Source: Homarus americanus (Eukaryota; Arthropoda; Malacostraca; Decapoda; Nephropidae). From it: a DNA stretch of 64,000 nt. A program made the translations under genes and the position numbers. Each line of letters begins with the position of its first letter. Positions within the stretch are counted from its first letter, which is position 1. Under the pieces are notes generated by a model. It had not been told where the DNA came from. It did not search any database and saw only the letters and a program-made list of their open reading frames with translations. The stretch lies in the NCBI RefSeq assembly GCF_018991925.1, contig NW_024736071.1:9381231-9445230 (forward strand), written 5' to 3'. Shown one piece after another: positions 34,947 to 46,802 of the stretch.

Positions 34947-35164
34947 TATTAAAAAAAACTCCCTGAAAATCTCTAGATTTTATACTCATTAATGAGTCAT
35001 CCATTATGCCACAAGTTGATTTGTGTTTCATGAACTATACACATATGTGTAGTGGTCTCTTAGTGAGGGCGGGTGCACTCGGTATCTCAGAATACAATAT
35101 GGACAGGACTGATTCTTGTCAGCTTCCAGTTGCCATTTAGGGATTTTTCCAAAGCAATTATCCA

Positions 35165-35420
35165 TTAGTATTTAAGAACATAAGAATATAAGAATGGAGG
35201 AAACTGCAGCGGGCCTATTGGCCCATACCGGGCAGTCCCATTTAAACCCAACCCCTATCGCTCGTGTTTGAAGCTATCCAGTATATTCGAGTTATTGATG
35301 ATGTTTGGTAACATGTTCCACTCATCCACTACTCTATTTCCAAACCAATGTTTACCTATTTCAAGCCTAAATTTTTCTAATATAAAACCATTGTTACGAG
35401 TTCGCTCCTGCTTGGATAGT
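35165..35420. repeat. Interspersed repeat resembling a decapod LINE/SINE tail
   Basis: AAGAACATAAGAATATAAGA, then GGAGGAAACTGCAGCGGGCC, then TATTGGCCCATACCGGGCAG, is a string I associate with a very abundant repeat in decapod crustacean genomes. It probably derives from the 3' part of a retroelement. This rests on memory, not on a search, and is the main sequence hint for the taxon. Confidence 0.5.
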
Positions 35421-35479
35421 TTGGGATGAAGTGAGTGGGTATTAGGGCTTATTGTACTGATTTATGTGTACATTAAAGT

Positions 35480-35760
35480 CTAGACGAACGATGGTTGTAG
35501 ATGTTGTTACAATATGCTATTGTAATGTGCTACATTATTATAAAGTGAATGTTGAAAGATGTATACTGTGTAAATTTTTTAAAGATGCTACGCCACAGTG
35601 TATGTTTTGCTTACTGACCGCTAGAGGGCGGGCTACAATTAATAACAATAAACCTGGAGCCTCGTGCATCGTCTCTCCCTCAAAACCTCCACAATAAACT
35701 AGTGCAGTTTTCATGATCGTGATGACGGCTAACCTGAAAACCTTAAGGATTCATATTACG
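35480..35760. repeat. Possible solo LTR
   Basis: TGTTGTTACAATATGCTATT opens a stretch containing CCGCTAGAGGGCG and an AATAAA signal near 35648, an arrangement often seen in arthropod LTRs. No partner LTR, primer site or target duplication was established, so this is tentative. Confidence 0.3.
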
Positions 35761-36659
35761 CTCAAACGTCCACAAAACCCTCTGAGTCCCCCAGTGGAAA
35801 CGTCCCCCGTTTTCTCTGTTTCCCCGTCTTTGTTTAGTGGGAACTTTGAATATAATCCACGGATTTAGTAGCAGACGCTGTATGTTGGGACCTGTTGCCA
35901 TCCAACCCTTTGTAATCAATTTAATTTTGCTTTTGATAGCTGAGTCAGAGCATTGTTAGTGAAGATAATAGTAGGAAATGAAAATGAGTTCATAGTCTCA
36001 ATTTCAACGTCAGAGTGTACAGTGAATTAATTCATCGGAATAGAAGTAGGTGGACTCCCTGGTCTGTTTTGAGTGAGGGCCCCGCGGGCATTTCTACCGT
36101 TAGTGAGTGCCCGTCCCTTCATCCATACAGGTATGCCATTCCACTCTGTGTTGTAATTCGTCCTTCTTTAAGTGATTTGACCCAATTAATAGTTGATTGT
36201 GCAAGTGTTACAGTAACGTAGTTGATATGCTCTGAGTGAAGTCATATTTACGTCTTTAACGTCCCCTGAAACGTGATGTTGTTGTCACTGTTAGGTAGTG
36301 CCGGTCCCTTCATCCATACAGATCCCAGGGTGATTCTTGAATCGCTCTACCATCCAACAACGGCCTCGGATGTATTAGATGTCCAGCCGGGATCATATAT
36401 GAGAAGATGGCACCGATGCGGCCTGATTACTGTGCCCCACGGCTTCGTTGGGCCAGACCCCAGACCCGCCATGTGTCTGGCTACCCCACAATAACAACAG
36501 CCGCAGTGCTCTACCCTGGGTCACTCCTTGGAAGTATATGTCCACAGAGAGTGTTGTAACATGTATGTTAGGGATAATTAGTTGGAAATAATTATCCCAT
36601 GTTGGGTAGTGGACCCCTGCATATACTAGTGTCATTGTTTACATATATGTTGAATAATC

Positions 36660-37190
36660 TACAATGAGTGCCATGTAATGTACCACCAGTAATGTTATGA
36701 GTAAGAGTAAAGAAGAAGGTACTGAGTTTGCACTAAGCCCAGGAGGTGAACCTGGTAATCATATGATTAATACAAAATCTTTTCCCATTGATTGCATATT
36801 AATAAACTTGTTTTTAGAGTAATTAAGGTGTATTCATTTCTCCCACAGTATTTTACCTTTGTTTCCATCCAAGTGACCTGATACCAAAATTACCATACTC
36901 ACGTGCCTAGACCCTCGACCATACTACCAAAAGAATGACCATGCTACCAAAGGAATGTCCATGCTACCCAAGCATAGGTGACGGAACTGAGTAAGAGTAA
37001 GAACTAAGAGAAGTAATAAGATGAGGGTGGTGTAGAAACAGAGAGGGAACCGACCCCCTCACATTGGTGGCAGACCAAGAATCCGCCCCCTCACATTGGT
37101 GGCAGCCCAAGAACCCGCCCCCTCACATTGGTGGCAGCCCAAGAAACCGCCCCCTCACATTGGTGGCAAGACCAAGAATCCGGCCCCCTC
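36660..37190. repeat. Possible LTR-retrotransposon remnant with repeated leader motif
   Basis: A segment with an ATTAATAAACTTG polyadenylation-like signal (36799) is followed by four copies of ACATTGGTGGCAG. That string resembles the start of the internal region and primer-binding area of gypsy-type elements. No gag or pol follows. It ends at a pogo-like CAGTAGTCTTAAATATG. Confidence 0.35.
37053..37180. repeat. 32-bp tandem repeat, four units
   Basis: The units contain CCCCCTCACATTGGTGGCAG, with the ACATT core at 37061, 37093, 37125 and 37157, i.e. an exact 32-bp period. Variation is confined to the AAGAATCC/AAGAACCC tail. Confidence 0.95.
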
Positions 37191-37907
37191 ACACAGTAGT
37201 CTTAAATATGAATCGTCGTTAGTAGAACCATCGTTATCGGAGGCTTTCCTGTATAAAAAAATTAAAATTGCTATGATGAACAAAAAAAATTATACATAGC
37301 ATATCATAAAATACAATAACAATTACTGTATTATAATGTAAACAAAAATGGCTTTTTCCATGCTCAAACCATCCTCTGAACAATGTGACATAGTTCAGCC
37401 GGGCAGTCACACAGCTGTCTCAGATGTGTGGCTAATGCTGCGCTGTAGGTATACCATGACATCATATTGGGGGAAGGAGTCAGGGAGCATGGCTGAGCTC
37501 GTGATGCAGTTACTGCCCAGTGTCTCCACACGGACGCATGCACACGCTCTTCATTTTTTATTTTATAGTTTTATGTTATATTTTCATAATTTCTAAGCTA
37601 CATTAGAGTATTGTAATGATTTTTCCACTACTTTTTTAGTTTCATTACATGTAACAGTGGCGTGGATAAGTGATAAACACGGTAATCGAAAATGCTCATG
37701 AAAATGCACTGATTTGAGGAAAACTGTCTTCTGAGACATGAATTTGCAAGGCCAGTCTATTGTGCTAAGCTATAAGTATACACCAAAATGAAGGAGCTAG
37801 AATTAAATACAGTATAGGTAAACCATAAACCATACCAAATTATTTCCAGAACAAAGCATTCTAAAGGATCTTATCAAATGAAACAGACAATAAAAAATGG
37901 TACAAAC

Positions 37908-38026
37908 CAGTGAAAAAAGTGCAGAGGTAAGAGAGTCAAGTTCATTGCCGCCTTTAGTGAGAACGAGAATCTTATTCTTCAATACTTCTGGCAACTTCTC
38001 AAGTATTAAGCGAAGTACTACCCAGT
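37908..38026 (-). CDS. TSC2: TSC2 exon
   Basis: The exon is 119 nt, phase 1 in (TTATCAG/ACTGGG) and phase 0 out (CTG/GTTTGT). It encodes DWVVLRLILEKLPEVLKNKI, then LVLTKG...SLTSALFSL. The human counterpart is [20 protein letters not shown] and LCSALCSML. It stands alone between introns of 10.5 and 15.4 kb. Confidence 0.95.
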
Positions 38027-38127
38027 CTGATAAATGCATACATATCGTTAATTTTTTATTTATTTATTATTATAATATAGTACAGTACAGAACCAGTATC
38101 CTAAGTCAAAAACAATGACTGAATATG

Positions 38128-38235
38128 TAGAGTATCTCGAAAAGTATCTGCCAGGATGGGTCTGATGACTTCCGAAATGCTACATGCAATTTGTGATGTA
38201 CCAGGAAGGGTGGTATGAGTGGCTCCGTGGTATAC
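38128..38235. mobile_element. Tc1-like element remnant
   Basis: AAGTATCTGCCAGGATGGGT, then GATGACTTCCGAAATGCTAC, parallels the left end of the Tc1-like element at 62926. Only this short terminal piece is recognisable. Confidence 0.4.
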
Positions 38236-38407
38236 TGATCCTACTGCATTTAGTAACCAAACATATTAATTACGCCTAAATAAATACATATTGCATTACT
38301 TACATTAGACCAATGTCTATACCAAAGTAAAATCATGTCCCAATATCTATCATCTGTGGTCTCAATGTTTCACACAGTGTGGACAGACACTTTTTCAAGA
38401 TACTGTA

Positions 38408-40320
38408 CAGAAAGATCTTGTATTTCGCGAGTAATATAGGCTGGAAAAATTGCGCCAAATTCAAATTCACCAAATGCAAATATATAATTTAATGGAAAAA
38501 AAACATTTTTTTTCTAAAAAATACAGTTTTTGTGATTAGTCCAGAATACGAAGTCTAGCTTCATACCTACATATGTAAATGCCTAGCATTAACTCGCTAA
38601 GCCAACATACAGGCAATTAAAATATCTAATAATTACAGTGGTCCCTTGGTTAACGAACTCAATTCGTTCGAGAGGGTCATTCGTTAACCGAAACCATTGT
38701 TTCAATGGGATATTGGGTAATTGGTTCCAGCTCACAGAAAAGTATACACAAAGTAAAGCCAAAAATGCATAGTCAGAAACACTCCTAAAATTCCCCTAAA
38801 TTGCCCTTAAATCACGATATATATCGTACATATACACTAGAACTCTTAAATCACTACTGTAATGTGATACAGGTGATTAATTTTATCTCTTGTGCAAAAT
38901 ATATGATGTTTACATTCAAATTATTCGCTGTCTTGCAACGATTCCAGCAATGCAAATTGTATTCTCCTAACTTTAGTCTGAGATATTATATAAGATAAAC
39001 ACTTAAAGCCTAATGAAAACATGAAACTTTTGTCTGGGAAGGCAGGGGTGGGTAGGGAGGGAACGAGTGAGCTTGGGAATTGGGGGGAGCAGGAGGTGAG
39101 GTGTATTTTGATTGATAGATAGTGTCTGGTGAAGTATAATTTGTTTATTTACTCGAGTTTTTATTTTTAGCTCATAAAATTCATAGAAATTACCCGGCCA
39201 GAATATAATTTACATTGCTGGAATTCTTATAATATAGTGATTAATTTGAATATAAACAAGCTAAAATTTGCATTTGACATACAAATTTTAGATCTAATTT
39301 AAGAATTTTTTGGGAGGGAGCAAAAATTTTATCTTTTGCGCAAAATATATGACGTTTATATTCAAATTATTCGCTGTCTTGCAACGATTCCAGCAATACC
39401 AATTATATTCTCCTAATTTTAGTCTGAGACATTATATATGATTAAACCTGTAAGCCTAGTGCTTTTCCCCAAACATTTCTCGGGAAGGTGGGGGGTAGGG
39501 AGGGAGGGGTGACAGTCACATGTTTGACAGTTGGCGCCTGTGGTGTGAATTATTTAATTGTTAATTTATGTCCTTTAGATTGAGTTTTTGTTTTTTGCTT
39601 TTAAACTTAATAGAAGTGACCGGGGTGAATTTAATTTGCATTGCGGGAATTCTTATAAGATAGTGATTAATTTGAATGTAAACATGAATAAAGTTACATA
39701 TACGAGCCAAAAATACCCGGTAGTTGAAAAACTTTATGTAGACAGAGCTTGGATGGCTAAATTTTAGAGTAACCAATAATTTTAATACTGTATGAAAAAA
39801 TGCACAAATATTAGAGAGCACAATTTTCTTGATATTTACTCCAGTGGAAACGAATATAAACACAGAAAAGATTACTGAATTGGCCGAGTACCTCCTCAGC
39901 TTATGTTCAAAACAGAACGTGATTTTCGTAAGGATTTCGTCAATCAATTTTTTTTTCATGAACCGAATTGAAGATTCTTATGGAAGGTAATTCGTTAACC
40001 GAAATTTCGTTAACCGAGGGACCACTGTACTTAAATACGTAATATTAGGAGGACATGTCGCTACCTGGCATTTAATTGCAATTCTCAAAACCCCCTCTAT
40101 CACACGCATTGCTACCGTCAACTCTTGCCCTAGAGTGAGCAGTAAACAAAAGTCAACTCTCAAGGGGTGGAGATGGGTGGGATGTCGATGTCGCATTATG
40201 GACTATATCACAAAACTGTTTTTTTAGAAAAAAAAGTGGCTTTTTGTTCAATCCAGAATGCGATGTCTAGCTTTGATTACCCAAGCAGGAGGTGGAGAGG
40301 GAGGTGACATTGCGTATAAG
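38408..40320. mobile_element. Pogo-like family E, left part, with Tigger-A inside
   Basis: TA-CAGAAAGATCTTGTATTTC opens it. A segment (TTTTTTCTAAAAAA...GTCCAGAATACGAAGTCTAG) recurs at about 40210-40270. After removal of the Tigger-A at 38636-40027 the sequence reads through CTAATAATTA-CTTAAATACG, as in the paralogous blocks at 45600 and 12580. A right end of this family occurs at 46802, but linkage across the DIRS element is unproven. Confidence 0.5.
38636..40027. mobile_element. Tigger-A carrying a dimeric ~430-bp repeat
   Basis: The ends are CAGTGGTCCCTTGGTTAACG and ...CGTTAACCGAGGGACCACTG, with TA duplications. The middle is not the usual Tigger-A core. It is two tandem copies of a unit containing TATCTTTTGCGCAAAATATA, TTCGCTGTCTTGCAACGATT and CTCATAAAATTCATAGAAAT. 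The same unit is dimeric in the Tigger-D at 49719. Confidence 0.88.
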
Positions 40321-40438
40321 GCTCCACTAGCTTAGGTCCAGATTATAATTATAAACTTTATGGAATATTTTCTAATATTAAGAACATTTACCAGAAGGTA
40401 AAAATGTTAATTTACATATCCCAATTAGGATACTCACT

Positions 40439-41258
40439 TTATTCTGATGAGGAAGAAGAAGGTCCTGGTTGTGGAGACAGTACCACCACATGTGAAGCTT
40501 CTTTCAGAGACAGATGAAGATAGCTGTTTTGAAAGGTTTTTGAAGATTTCCAAAAGCCCACTTCTTTGAGTTGACTGAGGCTCATATGCCGCAGAAAGAC
40601 CACAGACCCTGCATATTTCCTGGTGTCATGTGCCAAAATTTTTTTGCCAGGGTCTGCTTGACTCACTAGCTGAGAAAAATATTTTGTCATTTGACTAGGA
40701 GACAATTTCTTACCATCCTGAGATGAGAAAACATAGGGGCCTCGATTAGGGAATCTGGTTAACCATTCTTGAAGAATCTTAACTGGGCACAATATATGAG
40801 GAACCCTTGTCTCATCCATTAGCAGTTTTATCCTGATAGGTCGAGCTTGAAAATCCTCCCTTTCATTTTTTCTTGGAATCTCCGTAGGAAAACGGCGACA
40901 TCTTCCTCAGAAAATACCAATAATTGGAAATTAAAATCAGCTCACCTGTTGCTATTGCTAGAAGGAAGGCTGCCTTCAGGAGCAATCTGTCCCGGTTCAG
41001 ATTTATATTGTAATTAGGCCTCATAAGAAATTTAGTAACTTTATCTAGGCACCAAGGTGAGATTCTCTTAGGTCGAGGGGGTCTCTGAATGAAAAAGTGC
41101 GATCTGAGAATTTGATAAATTATTGGGTTCAAAGTAATATTAAAACCCCATGACAGAGGGTCAACCAATGCTGATTTATAAGATGCAATTATAGATCCTT
41201 GAAGGCCTTTAACTCTGAACAGAAAATCTAAAAATTCTAACACCACTGTTTCCAACAA
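40439..41258 (-). pseudogene. DIRS tyrosine recombinase
   Basis: The N-terminal core-binding part lies at 41258-40863 (VLEFLDFLFRVKG, ASYKSALVDPL, KAAFLLAIATG). The catalytic C-terminal part lies at 40819-40439, with AHDTRKYAGS (the H-x-x-R motif), GFWKSS and FQNSYLH (nucleophile Tyr). The first catalytic Arg expected right after LAIATG is missing because of a small indel, and the frame breaks near 40860. The enzyme would integrate a circular DNA intermediate; this copy is dead. Confidence 0.85.
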
Positions 41259-41432
41259 TGTGATTGGAGTCGTTAACCTGATAAATTATTGAAAAAGTTT
41301 CCAAGCTTTCTCATATTACATAGAAGTTTGGGGTCTATGACCTGCTATCACTTGGTAAACTATATTGGAATTACCCAACAATCTATTTAAACATCTTTCG
41401 AAAAACTCTAAGCGTGAATTGCCAAACATATC

Positions 41433-41828
41433 TCAAACTGAGGGTGCAGTAGCTGGTCTAGACATCCTTGTTGCAGTTATAGTGGATGCGGGCACCATTC
41501 CAACAGATCCAGACACCACGGATGTAGGATCCAATATGGTGCAATTAAGAGGACCTTTCCCTGGAAAGATCTGAGTTTGTGAACCACTTTGGGCAACATT
41601 TTCACAGGTGGGAACAGATAGATTAAAATCTAACGGTTCGAATCTTTGAGTAGAGCATTTCCTAAAAGATTTGATTGCTCCAGAGATGCATAAGTTGGCA
41701 TCTTGGGGGGTTTTTTGTGAGGCAAAGAGATCTATTTGTGGAGTCCCAAACCTCCTCACTAGACTCTTGAACTTCGATATCTTTAGGGACCATTCTGTTT
41801 CCGTCGATACTGGCCTGAGACGGGACAA
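41433..41828 (-). pseudogene. DIRS RNase H region
   Basis: It encodes WSLKISKFKSLVRRFGTPQI followed by DLFASQKT, the conserved end of the DIRS RNase H domain where the enzyme degrades the RNA strand of hybrids. A low-complexity Ser/Thr/Pro tail follows. It connects the RT upstream with the recombinase downstream, though not in one frame. Confidence 0.75.
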
Positions 41829-42109
41829 CGTATCTGCCCAATTGTTTTGTACTCCCGGTATGTTTATGTGTTTTTTCTCAACGGAAATTGCTCCACTTCC
41901 CTTGAAAGAACTCTCCTCTTGAGGAATGTTATCCTCATCCTATCTCAAACGCTTCGTACAAACGACCAAGTGTGTTTGAGGGGGAACCCAGGGAGATGAA
42001 CCGATTAGATTGTCCAAATTTGTTCACCATGACAGATGAACCTTATCTGAATAGGGAGAGAAGAAGCAATATTTTTGTTGCTGTGACGCAACTTTGACCC
42101 CAGATGAGT

Positions 42110-42324
42110 TAGTTGCTTCTTCCTTTACGTTCCCAACTATCTCATCGGGGTCAAAGTTGCGCAATTATTAGGCCGAATGGCACCATTGTTAATTGTTAAC
42201 TTACATCCCTCACTTCGAACACTGGAACTTTCTTTACCTTGGAGCAACAGGAACGTGATAATAGGCATCTTTGAGATCCACTTTTGAGATCCAAGCATTG
42301 GGTGGAAATGATCACAAGTGAGCA

Positions 42325-42355
<31 letters not shown>

Positions 42356-42520
42356 TGAACTTGTTCAGGACGGAAAGATCTAAAATCCACCTCAATTTGT
42401 CGCTGCCTTTCTTGGGGACTGGGAACAGGCGAGACATGAAACACTTCTCTGACTGCAACAGTTCTATCACACCTCTGTTTACAGTTGAATTACAAATTCT
42501 GTGAGTAAGGGTTGGTTTCT
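42110..42520 (-). pseudogene. DIRS reverse transcriptase
   Basis: The motifs are MSRLFPVPKKGSDKLRWILD followed by LSVLNKFI (42440-42355), then WISKVDLKDAYYHVPVA (42300-42240), the RT motif A with its catalytic Asp in DLKDAYY. Between them a run of 26 A residues (T on the plus strand, 42329-42354) has expanded. The catalytic second Asp pair region is decayed. Confidence 0.85.
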
Positions 42521-42655
42521 GACCCCCTTTTTGGTAACACTAGCGGAGGGTGCCTAAACCAAGTCCATGTGACGCCCCCTTTCATTGTCTTGTACGCCCG
42601 TATGGAAAAAGTCCACTTGTTTTCCCAACCCCTTAGACGACCCAGCTGTCTGGCT

Positions 42656-44131
42656 TCATTGGGAGGGAGTGGTTGTTGATGTGATGGAATAAGGTATCCT
42701 TCCACTTCTGAACAAATGGCCACCCTTACTACTTCTTGAATTGTTTCCTCCTCTAAAATTTCCTCTAGGTTGATAACTGAACCTAGCTTCTGGTCCTGTT
42801 CCCGTTAGACCTTCCTCTTTTAAATTTCCGAAAGGTCTGAGGACTCCTGGGAACAGTAATGTTAATAGCTTGCTCAACAGCTGATCTATACTTAACTAAT
42901 GTTTGTTCATCAAACAAAGCAGGAGAAAGAGGGGAAGAACGTAGCAATAAATAAGCACTACCACTTGGAGCATTATTAGTGGCTTGCTTCCTTAGCTGAG
43001 CTTTTAGTTTTAGGGCTTTCAACAACATTTCCTTACAGGGAATATGGAATTCCTTGTATAGCAGCAGCAAAACATCTGTCTACTTCTGAACTGTCCTCAT
43101 AGTCCAGCACCAATTTAGTCAATAACTGGCACATCATGATTGCAGACCAAATATCCGCTGCCAACTTCCTAAATTTGAACTCTTCCTGCAACAGTGCAGA
43201 AGCAACTGGTTTCAAATTTATTTCATAGCTTACTGTATGTCAGCATATTTGTAGCCGACAAATACTGGGAAAGTTCATATAAAGAACTCGTTTTGTCATT
43301 GCATTGGATCTTCAAAAAACTAAACTTGTGAGCATTCCTATCTGAGGGAATGAATGTTAAGTCTTTCAATACATTAGCCCAGACTTAATCTATTTCAGAG
43401 ATCATTTTGGGGCAAATATCAGGCCAAGAAATTGTAGTAACACCTTCTAAGAACAATGAATGATGACCCACAGATGCTTGGCCTTCCTGTCTCTTTTTAA
43501 GTGCAGAGAGATAAGGAAGTTTAGAAACTTTTTCATAAATATCTTGAATAAGGAATCCAGACTCGGATGTGGTTGAAAACAAAGAAGACTTAGGTCTTAC
43601 CAATGTTACCCAAGGCCTGCTTGGATCATCCTTACACTCAAAATTCTCCATCAGCGGCTTGGGAGTCGACAGCAGCCAGTTTCCACTCATAGTAACCAAC
43701 ACTTTTGGCCCAGGTGGAAGTGGTTGTCAAAAAGGGGACAAGATGATGTCAGTCTCAACAGGCTCTCCCTGCTCTAGTGACTGAACACTATTAAAACCAA
43801 CTTCCTCATCCTGATCCTGGAATCCACTAAAATTGGGCTGACTAGAGAGAGGTTCTTGCCTTAAATATCCAATAACCTGCTTTTCTTAGCAGAAGCAGGT
43901 TGATCTAACTGGGGATTAGAATTATGGGTGATAGGTAAGAGACAAACCTTCTGCCAACTTGGGATCTTTCCAGTGTTTTACATTTAGAATTTTACTCTTT
44001 AATGCCTTATTCCATCTATTTTTAATTTGGATCTTTGATAATTCCTTCTTATCTCCTGCAGCTTGATTATTTTTAAAAAAATTTATCACAAACTGCACAA
44101 TCCAATGGTGAAAACAGGTTGTCTGAGACAC
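42656..44131 (-). pseudogene. DIRS gag-like ORF remnants
   Basis: Consecutive open pieces at 44131-43922, 43702-43385, 43215-43033, 43070-42783 and 42877-42656 run in the sense of the RT. They include SPALFDEQTLVKYRSAVEQA and a Gly/Arg/Ser-rich end (GNFRGGNNSRSSKGG) typical of nucleic-acid-binding gag tails. No zinc knuckle was seen. Function is inferred from position. Confidence 0.55.
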
Positions 44132-45479
44132 AGCTGCTATGAATTATGCAAGCCAAATGAGGATCTAACTTGGTAATCCAAGTTGCCCTACATCCTTGAT
44201 AATTACATGTATTATGGTCCCCTTAGGTTCTGGGTGAAACTACTACTACTACTGAATTCACATCTTTGTATGTAGTGTATGAGCTGAGCTCTCCATTCCT
44301 TGCAGCTCCTCACTCAACACTAGTTCCCCAGGGACCATTCCATGGTCTCTTCTATCATCTAGCAGTCCAGACAATTGTCCTTCATCCTCCAGTTGCACAT
44401 CACTCCTCTAAACTAGGAGGAACATTACGAATCACATTGTATCATCATAGTAATACAAGGGAGATAAAATTTTCTGCCAAACAATCAATATGACTCTTAA
44501 CTGTGATATTTAATAAGTTATTTCATTTAACATCTCTTATTGTTATATAAGTCACCAGTGTGACAATCATAAACAACTAACTCACTATATCATACACCTC
44601 TCCCTTCTCTTATTTTAATTATCCCTCAGCTCAACGAACTTTGTTTCATAATCAAGCTAACTTCATTTTAGAGCACTTATATTTTGAGGGATCACCAAGT
44701 TCTCTATTTGTTGCCAATTAGGGTGCACAGACATCACCACTTCAACTAATGATGCATGAGTGAGCATCAAGTCACCCGGAAGGGTTGACAGTGCTGAGCT
44801 GCTACCATAGCGCTCCATTAGTTAACATCGTTCACCATTACTCTAGCAAGATGTACTGGGCTAAGAATTCCACCCTGAATGGCTCTCATTTAACCCATAC
44901 TGAGGATACTAGGTTCATCCCAACATAACTCTAGATTGCTAATAAGACCGGAAGGTCAGCGTCCGGAAGGATCACTAAGACTAGCAGCGTCGGTAAAGTT
45001 CGCCTGCATAGGCTAAACCCGCTACTGAGGATATTAATAAAATAGAGCTATGGAGACTTAACTCTGGCCTGAATGCTAAGAGTAATTAGAAAACCCAGGG
45101 CGGAAGCCCGAAAAGTTTCATGAAAGAATATACGAGGAGGGAGAGGGATGGCCACATATATCATGGTATTCATTATTTGCACATGTATAATTCTTTCAGT
45201 GAAAATCAGCCCAGAAGAGCATAAAACATAAGTCATTCACTAAGTGACTTGAAAGCAGAGGAAATTAGTCACTAAAGATCAACTGTCTTCCTAGAGATAG
45301 AAGCTGAGCCGTGGTCGCCATGCTTGACCAGACCGTATAAAAAATTGCCCCAAACACAATATGTGAGAGACAATCAAAATAAAAGTCACTCGATTTCCTC
45401 ACCGTGTTAAGATGTATAAATACCAAAAATAAAATCCTCGTGGCACATAATATTTCAGCTATTACAACACAAATTAGCG

Positions 45480-46802
45480 GAGCTTTCCTTGTGCGAATTT
45501 ACAGCTGATTCGCCAAGCAAGAAGATGACGGCAGCAATGCGTGTGATGGAGGGTGCAGGAGGGGGTTTGAGAATTGCAATTAAATGCCAAGTAGCGACGT
45601 GTCCTCCCAATATTACGTTTTTAAGTAATTATTAGATGTTTCAATTGCCTGTTTGTTGGCCTAGCAAGTTAATGCGAGGCATTTACATACGTAGGTATAA
45701 AGCTAAACGTCGCATTCTGGATTAAGCAAAAATAACAATATAGACTGGCCATTCTACATCAACCTCTAATTTTCCCATTTATAACCTCCAAATGATACAA
45801 ATTCTGCCTTTATTGACCCGATTGTGCTTTCCGGAAACTAGTTTTTAGGCCTTCCTCAAGTAATTTAATCATACGCTGCTTATCCTGCATCGAGTACTTG
45901 GCAAACTTAACTCCTTTATGATAGTCCCGCTTCTCCTTTTCCTTATTTGGCCTCTTAGGTGGGTCTGTCCCACCCCATCAGCACCAGTAGGATCCCCAGT
46001 AGAGGTAGAGGCCATTATTTTGACTCGACAGGAGGTAGCACCACCCAAAAAAGCACACACTAGCAGCCCGAGTGGTCACTAGAATGGTGCGGGATACAAC
46101 GCGATAGTTGCGTTCTTGTAAACCTCCTTTACGTTCACCACCGGCAATTCGATCACCAGAACGCTTCTTGGAAACATTCTTCTTACCTTGTCTTTCCATA
46201 TTCATCGCTAACACAACAAAATTGGAGAAAACAGCGAAAATCACGGAGCAAACGACAGAAACCGCACGATTCAACTGATCGTGTGATGTAAATAGAGTGC
46301 TGGTGTAAACAGTTATGAGTCCTTACTGCAAAACATTCTTTTTACTTATTCGTTTCATACAGTATTTATAGGTAACAAATGAATTAGCAAAAAAAAAAAA
46401 AATACAGAGGACCTCTCAAAAAACACAAGACACGAATCAATTGAACATGCGATATCAAACGCAAACTGTAAACATTGCATAACCCCGCGCCACACTTAAA
46501 ACGTTAAGGATTGAATCAAAACATTGAGCATGGAATCACGCTATAGCCAACATTCGTATGCAAAAGTTCGCGTTTTGCAAACAGCGTTCCCCTATTCATC
46601 AATTACGTTACAACCAATTTGCACTGACAAAACACGGGTTGTAGCAGAAACTACTGTAACTGGTAGAGGGCTGTGACGTCATTCAAGGCGGTGGCCAGCA
46701 TTCAGCTTGCTGGATCTCGCGATATTTTACGCCCAATATAAGACTTGGTTACATTCGGTAGTGTTCGCGAAATTCAAAAACGCAAAATATGAGATCTTAC
46801 TG
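45480..46802 (-). mobile_element. Pogo-like family E, right part, with transposase remnant
   Basis: It ends ...CAAAATATGAGATCTTACTG followed by TA. Its inverse, CAGTAAGATCTCATATTTTG, resembles the left end at 38408. Positions 45500-45740 are the inverse of 40030-40110 and extend to 12460-12700. The minus strand holds a decayed transposase start. Confidence 0.55.
45840..46202 (-). pseudogene. Pogo-like transposase N-terminal remnant
   Basis: A start MERQGKKNVSKKRSGDRIAG, then GERKGG, matches the family C start at 33230. A second frame begins MASTSTGDPTGADGVGQTHL at about 46013. The helix-turn-helix and nuclease cannot be followed. Confidence 0.5.

Larger units (their letters stand above)
40330..45460 (-). 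mobile_element. DIRS-type retrotransposon, degraded
   Basis: On the minus strand, in DIRS order, it has gag-like sequence (44131-42656), reverse transcriptase (about 42500-42150), RNase H (41828-41433) and a tyrosine recombinase (41258-40439). There is no APE endonuclease or DDE integrase, which fits a YR retroelement. Sequence at 44250-45460 upstream of gag may be its terminal repeat but could not be matched. Outer limits are approximate. Confidence 0.82.

Noticed and set aside
35480..36600. Complete LTR retrotransposon between 35480 and 37190
   Set aside because: The two LTR-like segments are not similar to each other, and no gag, protease, RT or integrase lies between them.
37053..37180. 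CRISPR-like array
   Set aside because: It is a head-to-tail 32-bp repeat without unique spacers, in an animal genome.
39561..39959. 132-codon minus-strand ORF
   Set aside because: It lies in the dimeric repeat and the end of Tigger-A, is low-complexity K/I/F-rich, and has no domain signs.
44266..45236. Short ORFs upstream of the DIRS gag region
   Set aside because: No similarity to a protein family and no splice context. Probably DIRS terminal or flanking noncoding sequence.
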